Shown here in pieces: positions 56,489 to 64,000 of a stretch of 64,000 nucleotides of DNA. Numbering within the stretch: position 1 is the first letter of the stretch; the number at the start of each line of letters is the position of its first letter. The DNA comes from Heliocybe sulcata (lineage: Eukaryota > Basidiomycota > Agaricomycetes > Gloeophyllales > Gloeophyllaceae), in the NCBI GenBank assembly GCA_004369045.1, contig ML213504.1, positions 221,653-285,652 on the forward strand, in the 5' to 3' direction. The notes beneath the pieces are model-generated. The model made no database searches. It was given only the letters and a program-made list of their open reading frames with translations, and was not told where the DNA came from. The position numbers were made by a program, and so were the translations under genes.

Positions 56489-57789
56489 ATGGAGGACGTC
56501 GCAGCCGAATTTAGGGAACTCAGGCGTACGTTTCCCGGTCGTTCTGACTCTCATAACCAACTAACAACTTGCGTATACGCAGTATTGTCATGGACTCTTC
56601 CCATATTTGCCATTGCGATTACGGCCTTCCGAATGGGAATTCGGGCCTATAAACGCCAGCTATGGTGGGATGACTTCTGGGCGTTCATGGCGGCCTTGTG
56701 CCTGGTCGTCTTCGTGGCCGCTATGGAATTGCATTTCAGGGACGAGAGTGAGTTACCTCAGTCTCTGCCTACAGTAATCGCAGGCCTAAGTTGTTCCAGG
56801 TTCCTATTCGTATGTGACAAAGATAGCGTTATACTATATGTCAGTGGCAAAATCAACTTCAACCTTCCTCGCCCTCATATACGGATTCACAGGCTCGACA
56901 TTTTCTTCTACGCCGTGAACTGGTAAATGCGCCGTCGCTCTTAGTCGTGCATTCAGCAGGTATTAATAATGCGCAGGTGCTGCAAGATGTCAATTCTATG
57001 TGCTACCGTGCGGCTGTCACCACCCGGCACATATCGACGATGGCTCGTCTATATCGGCTACGTCTTTGCGGGTACTTGGCTTATACTCTTCGCGCAAGTC
57101 TTCTGGACATGCGAGAATCAGCCGGGATGGAAAGAGACGGCAAGTCCTCAATGTGATCTTGGCCAGAACGTTGCGATTGCCCAGGTCATCAGTGCGTCTT
57201 CCGGTTGTCTCTGCCCTGGTCTCCCATTTGACGCGGGCATCCACAGCGGACGTCATTACCGACACGATTTTGGTGTCGGCTCCCCTGAAGCTTATCTGGC
57301 GGGTGAAGCTGTCTCGATCACAAAAGATACGCATCATGGCAGTGTTCTCCTCGACCGCCATCGCCACTGCTGTCAGTCTGTACCACGCATACGCCATTCT
57401 GAAGTTCGGAGGCTTCCAGGAAGGTCGTGCGGCCGTCATACAGGCGAGTCTTGACAAGCATGCTCTGTAACATACTACTGACTCGATATCTGCAGGATGG
57501 CGTCACCCTGATTGTCGTTTCCCTGGGTGTGGTACTCACGTTCTTCCTGCGGATTAGTTCCGTGGAGGAGTCCAGCCGCGGCGGCGAGAGTCGGCCGGTC
57601 CAGCTCATCTCCTTCACGCAGTCACAGCGACCGCCAAACCCGCTCTCCGTCAATGTCGACACGAGCACGTCTATCTACCATGACTATCACCAAACCCTTG
57701 ATCTGGTCAAATTCCCCGAGGGCGGCAAGCCGGCCTTTGAGGGCGATGATCTGGAGAAGACTGAGCCTACGGGTTACGCGGCCGTCTAG
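56489..57789 (+). CDS. Fungal rhodopsin-like seven-helix membrane protein, copy 1
   Basis: Resembles the fungal integral membrane family (PTH11/rhodopsin-domain type) whose members are GPCR-like, mostly with unknown ligands. Seven exons (56489-56525, 56583-56747, 56800-56839, 56893-56922, 56977-57191, 57247-57443, 57496-57789) join in frame to 325 residues. Helices include SWTLPIFAIAITAFRMGIRA, FWAFMAALCLVVFVAAMEL, YIGYVFAGTWLILFAQVF, the TILVSAPLKLIWRVKLSRSQ stretch and VTLIVVSLGVVLTFFLRI. The RAYKRQLWWDDFWA motif is conserved in the family. The C-terminal tail is soluble. The sixth intron has a GC donor. Exons 1-6 match those of the gene at 60268 in length. Confidence 0.82.
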
Positions 57790-58398
57790 TTGGAGAGCTG
57801 TGGTTTCGGTATGCCGGATGGAGAAGGGCGGTTACAGTGTGGGCCATGCTCTCTACGGCGTACGCGCGGCATTTATTATTATTATGTATTCACTCCTTAA
57901 GACCGCCTTGTATGTTGTACACCTGTACCCGCCGTTCACTAGCACGTATACCCTTTGCGAATTCAGCCTACTTATAACGGATATTGTAATGGATGACCGT
58001 TGATCGCGCTGCACATGTCCGAGGAGTGCGAGTGATCTCCGAACCAGCAGTATCATCGGCGCACCGATACAATCAAAACGGGCTGTTTATAGCACACACG
58101 ATAGTCATCACTACCTACTCGCCTGCCAGACAGTTCGCCATCCTCGAGCAAGTGCAAGTGAGGTCATATCCCGGAGAATTACTTCAGTAGTTTGCTATGT
58201 GATGGATGAAGATTATCTCCCTGGCATTGATTACCAACGCGATCCATCACCGTCGCAAGAAGCAAGAACATGATCCGTCGACCATCAGCACTATCAATCA
58301 GAACGACGAAAGACTATCAAAAGTTCTATCAAAACAGATGATTCTGAGAAGTGGAGCCTGCTTCTGAGGCACACCCTTCGCTTTCCTCCTCCAAAACG
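57790..58398. other. Convergent intergenic spacer
   Basis: A 609-bp region between membrane protein copy 1 and the alpha/beta hydrolase stop. It has an ATTATTATTATTA stretch near 57871-57885, likely part of a 3' UTR. No gene is seen. Confidence 0.35.
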
Positions 58399-59489
58399 TT
58401 ATGTCTTAGCCTAGTCATTCCAGTAAAAACGTTATTCGTAGTAGAAGAAAATCGTGCCACATACCGTAACCTTGCGGACAAAGGCCACAGTAGCCTCTTT
58501 CGTGGCTTCGTAGGCATCATAAAACACCGCGTGCCCGGCCCCTTCAAAGTGCTTCGCCTCCAAATTCTTGAAATACGGCTTCATCTCTCTCTCCAATATC
58601 TTGCCATCGACCTGCCTGTCCAATCTCCCACTCAAGATGAGCATCGGCAGGCCTTCCGAACCAGCCTTGTAGAGGCCAGCGGGGTCTTGCGTCCGTGAGC
58701 ACAGCATGTTTGCGTCTTTGGGCCCGCAGAAGATAGACGAGCCGATCCACTCGCATCGAGTCTTGAACGGCACCTTGTCAGGCTGAGCAAAGACGGAGTC
58801 ACCGAAATCGATGGCGACGCGCCGGTTCAGGACGACGTCGTCTGTTCCGAAGAGGCCAGGCATGAATCCAAGAATAGCGGGAAGGCCGACGACGCCCATG
58901 AGGGGTCCGACCCAGGGCAGAGAGCATGCGAAGATGATTCCGGAGACGGGGGTCGGGTTAACGTGCAGACAGTAATCTGCGGCGATAGTTCCTGTAGAAT
59001 GCAACGCGTCGGCCTTTGTTAGAACAGCACGGACGTGGTGGCGTACCTCCGTAACTCCTGGAGCTGGGTGTTAGACGAGCACCGCTACCGCCAGTGAAGG
59101 CAGAAAACTTACTGACCATCCAAAATGCACTGGCTTGTTCAGACCAAAAGCATTGACCACAGCCATGAAATCATCTGCCCATACAGACGATGAATGGCCC
59201 TCGAGTGTTTCTGGGTGCACACTTCGGCCGTGTCCCCGCAAGTCGTAACGGACCTAAGGAGAGATGCCCGTTTAGAACCACGTTGATGACTTCAGGACAA
59301 CTTCGAGCGCACTAGATAAAATTCTTCAAGGAGCTCGGGATCCTCGAAGAAAATGTCGAAGCACTGGGCCGTCAAGGTGAGGCCGTGCACGAATACGATA
59401 CTTGGGCCTTTCTTGTTGCCAGCAGCCTCAGCGTAGATCTCGGCGCCGTCTGAGGAGCGTAGGACGCGTTGGTCGAGTGCTGGTGCCAT
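58399..59489 (-). CDS. Alpha/beta hydrolase
   Basis: Serine hydrolase fold. ATG at 59489 begins MAPALDQRVLRSSDGAEIYA. Five exons (59313-59489, 59117-59253, 59047-59057, 58465-58991, 58399-58410) join in frame to 287 residues. The oxyanion region is IVFVHGLTLTAQCFD. The second strand has VRYDLRGHGRSVHPETLEG, and the nucleophile elbow is GWSYGGT. LPMLILSGRLDRQV carries the expected acid, and KHFEGAGHAVFYDAYE the catalytic His. The Ser codon lies in an 11-nt micro-exon. Without the last tiny exon the frame would stop at 58432 instead. There is no signal peptide. The substrate is unknown; its place between the two membrane paralogues may or may not matter. Confidence 0.87.
59047..59057 (-). other. 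11-nt micro-exon of the alpha/beta hydrolase
   Basis: GAGTTACGGAG sits between the acceptor CTCCAG and the donor GTACGC. The upstream exon ends in ...HFGTG-type TTTGGATG before GTCAGT. Joining gives GWSYGGTIAADY with no frame break, so this exon holds the catalytic Ser, Tyr and first Gly of the nucleophile elbow. Confidence 0.82.
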
Positions 59490-60267
59490 GCTGAAGGAAC
59501 TCCAAGGACAGGAAATGGGACGAACATCTCGCCTAGTCTGCTAGGCTGTATTTGTAACGATGGGACATGCTCAAGCCCGAGTCTCCTTGCGGGTGGCCTA
59601 TCGTATCCACGTGGACTTGCGCTAGTGATGATTGAGTTCACGCCCCAGACGCGGGAGATAAATACATCACGAAGACTGCCTTCTAATTGGATTGAAGGCT
59701 GCATCAATACGAGTAAGATAGATACATATATCCGTATCGAAGGCTCTGACCGAAGCCGTCGCGTCGACCGCATGTCGGTCATACGACTTGCACTCACAGG
59801 GATCGACGTGCGCAAACATTTCTGATATTATAACCCCGAGAGGAACAGCCCTGCCCACCCTACAGCCGCAGAACAAGGCGAGCTTTCTCCACCGTATATG
59901 TTCAGCTTCGTGTTCACATACCAGCTGGTGCGTCTGATCATCAGTATGACCTTGGCTTCTCTTCTTCCGCATCAGTCCGCATCAGAGGCGCCGGCAATCA
60001 CCGAAACTTGTCTCCTCCACGCGCCCAACCTATAGGGTACTCCCGAAGAAACCTTGTACATGCACGCTCCTACTCCGTGAAACGGGTTATGTTTCCCAAA
60101 AGGGCGCTCGGAATAGACGTAGTGCCATTTATTTTCTCTTAGTGGTCGTGAACGCTTCATGATCATTTAACAGATGATGCCTCCGCCTTCTATTGTTGCA
60201 CAGTTGATCATATCGGTATAAGACAGGCTACTACTGTGCGCGATGAGCCCATCCCCCTCTTGCCGCC
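59490..60267. promoter_or_regulatory. Divergent region between the hydrolase and membrane protein copy 2
   Basis: A 778-bp region with both promoters. A minus-strand frame of 101 codons (59667-59972) has no recognisable content. No repeat is evident. Confidence 0.35.
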
Positions 60268-61585
60268 ATGTCTACTATGGAAGCTCAATTCGAGGAGCTG
60301 AGAGGTGCGTTGTTGCTATCCATGCTGTGCTGATTTTTACCAACCATGCGTCAGTGCTGTCCTTGGTCTTGCCGCTCTTCGCCATTGTAGTGACTCTGTT
60401 CCGCCTAGCAATCCGAGCTTGGCGGCGTCAACTATGGTGGGATGACTTTTGGGCCATGGCCGCCGTGCTGTGCTTGATCCTTTTCATGACTGCCATGCAA
60501 CTACACTTTCGTGATGGGAGTAAGATGTGCTGCGACGATTTCGTCGATCGATAGCTGATAGGATCCGTAGGTTCTTACTCCCTTACGACCAGGATTGCCC
60601 TGTATTACATGTATGCTATATTGCTTCACCCGATTGATCGTGCTGATATAGTACTATTCATAGGCTTAGCGAATTCTTTTACGCTGTCAACTGGTAGCTA
60701 GAGCAACTCTGGCGGTCTTATGACAGGAGCGCTGACCAGATCATGACTTGATGCAGGTGCTCCAAGATATCGATCTTCCTGACTACCATCCGCCTCACGG
60801 TGCGTGGGCCGTACAGGACACTGCTTGTACGGCTCGCCTGCTGTTTCGGCGTCGCTTGGGCCATCCTGTTTGCCCAAGTGTTCTGGGTATGCGAAACGCA
60901 GCCCGGATGGAAGGACACGCCTCAGCCCCAGTGCAACCTTGGCCGTAATGTCGCCATCGCTCAGGTCATCAGTGCGTGCTCGATCTTGCACCTGATCCAT
61001 GCTTTAGTATAATTGAGATTTGTTGATAGCGGATGTCGCAACGGATGTTATACTCATTGCGGCGCCTCTGAAGCTGATCTGGAGGGTGAAAGTGACCCGA
61101 CCTCAAAGAATCCGGATTACGATGGTCTTCGGCTCCACCATCATTGCTACCATAGTGAGCTTGTATCACGCATACGCCATTTTACGCTTTGGCGGCTTCG
61201 AAGAGGCCCGCGCGGCTGTCATCCAGGTGCGTGACTCTGTCATATGTTTCACTGTGCGTCTAATGAAGGAGAGGACCTTCAGGACGGCGTCAGCTTGATC
61301 GTCGCCGATGTCAGCGTTATCGTGGCCTTCTTTGCTCGCATCAGCTCTGTCGGCGAGTCGCATGGTCCTGTCGCCGTAGAGCTTGTGCGGGTGAAACCGT
61401 CTTCTAAGTCGCCGGACTCGTTCGCTGTGAACGTGGATACTGATACGACAATTTCCCGCGACTACTCCCATCCTGATGGCTCCGACCTCGACAAAATGCC
61501 GTCCTTGGGGAGTTCGTCTCCCAACGGCAAGGTGTCTGCCTTGCCCGAGGCTGATGGCGACGGAGAACCTTTCGGCAAAGTCTAG
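60268..61585 (+). CDS. Fungal rhodopsin-like seven-helix membrane protein, copy 2
   Basis: Tandem paralogue of the gene at 56489-57789. Seven exons (60268-60304, 60355-60519, 60571-60610, 60664-60693, 60757-60971, 61030-61226, 61283-61585) join in frame to 328 residues. Exons 1-6 are 37, 165, 40, 30, 215 and 197 nt, the same as in copy 1. It has SLVLPLFAIVVTLFRLAIRA, the motif RAWRRQLWWDDFWA, AILFAQVFWVCETQPGWKDT and LIAAPLKLIWRVKVTRPQ. The soluble tail contains NVDTDTTISRDYSHPDGS, comparable to NVDTSTSIYHDYHQ in copy 1. The sixth intron has a normal GTGCGT donor. Ligand unknown. Confidence 0.82.
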
Positions 61586-62703
61586 TATTACCCTCTTCGG
61601 GCTTCGACCCGTCTTACACCTTCCTTTGTATCCGACCCTCTGTATTATTGCACATGCGCCTAGCATTTGTGGCTACGTTTCTTCACATCGAACCGATCGC
61701 TTCTGCGGGATTCACAGGCTGAATCAGGCAACGCCATCTGGGAAAGCAAGTGTGTTCTCGGGGTTAGCTGACTTGAGCGCTGCTCACACAGTTGAATATT
61801 ACTAGGACCGCGATCGAGCCTTGCGATGGATCCCGCGGAAATGTCCGACTCTCCTGATAATCATGTTCAATGAATTAAGGGCATGTCAATATTGCCCATA
61901 TGCGTCTTCCTTCAGATGAGGTAGTGAGAGCAGGAAGACGCTGTCCTGAGTGATGACTTGAATTTCACCGGATACTCAATCGGACGCTATCTGTTCGGCC
62001 GCTCGGAGCGTGCACTTGCCTGGATATGCTGAGGCACCTTCAGTCGTGAACGTTTGAACCCGAGCCCGGCGAGCCGCGTGGTAGTATCCCGATCGGGAAG
62101 GTTCACTTCCTAAGTCGGTCTAGCGCGTCTAAACCCGCAGTAACCAGGATTTTATCATAGAGTCCAGCTACGTAGTGACGCATGAGGGAACACGGCAGAG
62201 TCAGTTTCGGTATTTTTTCCTCGGAGCAGAGGTGCATTACCAGAGACTTACGTCGTCAACGCGTCCTTAAGCCTGACATCTGAGATATTATAGGCCTCAG
62301 TCCTATCAAGCAGACGCGGGTCGGACTCTCGTTGTTATGTCCTCCCCACCAGGCTTCGGTTATATTTTTTCTGTATATCTAGCTTATAGACTAGTGTAGG
62401 CCAGGTTCATGTCATCAGTAAATTAGGCCCAGGAAGGAACTGACACGAAGTCGAACATTAACTACCGTAAACGTCCAGTACTCCCACGATCTCCGGGGTT
62501 TCACTCACCCGCCCTGCAGAACTGATGCCACAGACACAGAAATGTGCTACTGCCTCGAGCAACCACGTACGCGTCCAGGATCCGATCTAGCGCTTTCGTT
62601 GCGTCTGCCAGAATATTATTTATTATAGCGCATCGGCCTGCACCATCAACCGTGCCGCAGCGTGGCCTGGGTAGACCGATCTGCTAGCGTGCCTACGCCA
62701 GAG
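61586..62703. other. Intergenic 1.1 kb
   Basis: Holds the 3' end of the membrane protein gene and the BTB-like promoter. A perfect 10-bp inverted repeat, GCGTCTTCCT at 61902-61911 and its complement at 61932-61941, could form a hairpin with a 20-nt loop. No gene is seen. Confidence 0.35.
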
Positions 62704-63894
62704 ATGCAGTCCGGTGACTGGGAGAATATCATGCAATACGTTTCAGAGCCGCTGGAGACTGAACAGTATCCTGCAGCAGGTTCCAAGCCCGTGTCCGAGC
62801 GTGTCGTGCCGCGCGGGCCAGCCTCGCAGGTCCCTACTCCTCCGGTGCGTCACTTTTTCGTCATGAATGCGCTTTTGCTAATGACTTGGAATCACAGGCT
62901 TCTCACAACACAACGCCGGCGGACGAAAATGCTCCCGACGCCACACTAATCGTATCGGTCTCGACTACCTTCTTTCCCGGAGCCAGTGTTGATCCTCTGC
63001 CACCCGACTTAATCCTTCTCTCCTCGGACACTGTCTTCTTCTACGTTCACACGCATAGACTGCTCACGGCGTCCGAGAACGGATTCAACCAGCTCCTTCC
63101 AGCCACTCCACGAGCAGACAATACTGATGTCGGGCCCGCAGTCTCCGTACCTGAACCGTCATCGGTCCTTAATGTCGTGCTGCATACCATCTATCAGTTG
63201 TCCTGTGTCCACTACTCTCCCACATTCCCTCTCCTCGAAGCCGCAGTTACCGCTATGTCCGTATATGGTATTCCATTAAAAGCGCATATTGCACCGGCGC
63301 TCCCGTTGTATCAGCACCTCTTACTGCATGCACCCCTTGTGCCTCTGGGTTTATATGCTCTCGCAGCCCAACATGATCTGTACGAGTTGGCGGTGGCAGC
63401 CTCCGCGCATCTCTTGTCACTGTCCTTGTCGTCCCTGACAGACGAATTGGCTATGCGCATCGGGCCAATATACCTCAAACGCTTGTTCTTCCTTCATCTT
63501 GGGAGAGCCGATGCTTTGAAGCGACTGCTCCTCCCTCCTCCACAGCCCCACGGACCTACCGCGTGGTGCGACACTGTGGAGCAGCAAAAGTTGACAAGGG
63601 CCTGGGCCTTGGCCTCTGCTTACCTGGCATGGGACGCTAGACCAGGTACATAGCTAATATGTCGTTCTTTACAAGACTTAATATTGAAGTTTTACTGTGT
63701 AGATCTATCGACAACAACTATTGAAGCTGCGCTAAATCCCCTCGGTGATCAGCTCACTTGCGATCTTTGTCGTACATCGCTGGAGGAAAGAATCAAAAGT
63801 TTAACAATACAGTGGTCGGTGGTAAAGGTAGGACGTCCACTGCATCTAGCTTCCCTGACGTTTCTAACGTGTATGATTACAGCGGACAATTTGA
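62704..63894 (+). CDS. BTB-like protein of a mushroom-expanded type
   Basis: Starts MQSGDWENIMQYVSEPLETE. A first intron follows PTPP. The second exon contains a degenerate BTB/POZ-like region: DLILLSSDTVFFYVHTHRLL, then SSVLNVVLHTIYQLSCVHYS. After it comes a helical domain (LGLYALAAQHDLYELAVAAS, AMRIGPIYLKRLFFLHLGRA). A Cys motif CDLCRTSLEERI follows in the third exon, and the last short exon gives RTI and a stop at 63892-63894. Such proteins occur in large numbers in Agaricomycetes with unknown roles; BTB proteins often serve Cul3 ligases. BTB identity is by pattern, not certain. Confidence 0.7.
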
Positions 63895-64000
63895 AGATAA
63901 TAAAAGCCATCCATCACCCATTGAATTGCTGTAATGTAAGCATCCCTTTATATGCCGCAAACTAGCTGCTCACTCGCCTTCAAGTGACTTTTCCCGAATG
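63895..64000. other. Window end, 3' of the BTB-like gene
   Basis: About 100 bp after the stop codon, AT-rich at first (AGATAATAAAAGCC). Probably 3' UTR; nothing else is visible. Confidence 0.3.

Overview
The window is nuclear DNA of a filamentous basidiomycete, most likely an Agaricomycete of the polypore or white-rot kind. Genes are dense and on both strands. Nearly all are split by many GT-AG introns of about 50-60 bp. The gene set fits as well: an aryl-alcohol-oxidase-like GMC enzyme, a division I chitin synthase, a BTB-like protein of a style common in mushrooms, and F-box and RING proteins. I assign no species. Splice joins were read by eye and checked for reading frame. Most models close exactly; the uncertain ones are marked.

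Layout. 1-9172: exocyst Sec15 (partial, minus), glutaminyl-tRNA synthetase, an NYN-domain protein and ESCRT-III Snf7. 9633-16932: four minus-strand genes, namely a Nem1-like phosphatase, a flavocytochrome b2-type L-lactate dehydrogenase, a SET protein and Tom20. 17170-25409: an AAA ATPase (plus), then a conserved unknown protein and a CLPTM1-family membrane protein (both minus). 26609-34252: a secreted GMC oxidoreductase and a 14-exon chitin synthase, with an AT-rich DNA transposon between them. 34548-41241: a RING protein, a small acidic-tailed protein, an F-box protein, a 2.1-kb gene-poor gap and the GTPase Rheb. 41915-54541: beta-mannosidase, an MFS permease, a hAT-type transposon remnant, a second RING protein, an NmrA-like protein and a second MFS permease in opposite orientation to its paralogue. 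56489-61585: two tandem membrane-protein paralogues with identical exon lengths around an alpha/beta hydrolase. 62704-63894: the BTB-like gene.

Most genes are housekeeping (vesicle traffic, ESCRT, translation, mitochondrial import, TOR signalling, lipid regulation, wall synthesis) with a few for biomass use (GMC oxidase, beta-mannosidase, permeases). I see no biosynthetic cluster and no CRISPR, rRNA or tRNA gene. The less ordinary content is: two non-autonomous DNA transposons with exact target-site duplications; micro-exons of 11 and 15 nt that carry catalytic residues; two GC-AG introns, one being a GT-to-GC difference between tandem paralogues; and several local paralogue pairs with conserved exon structure.
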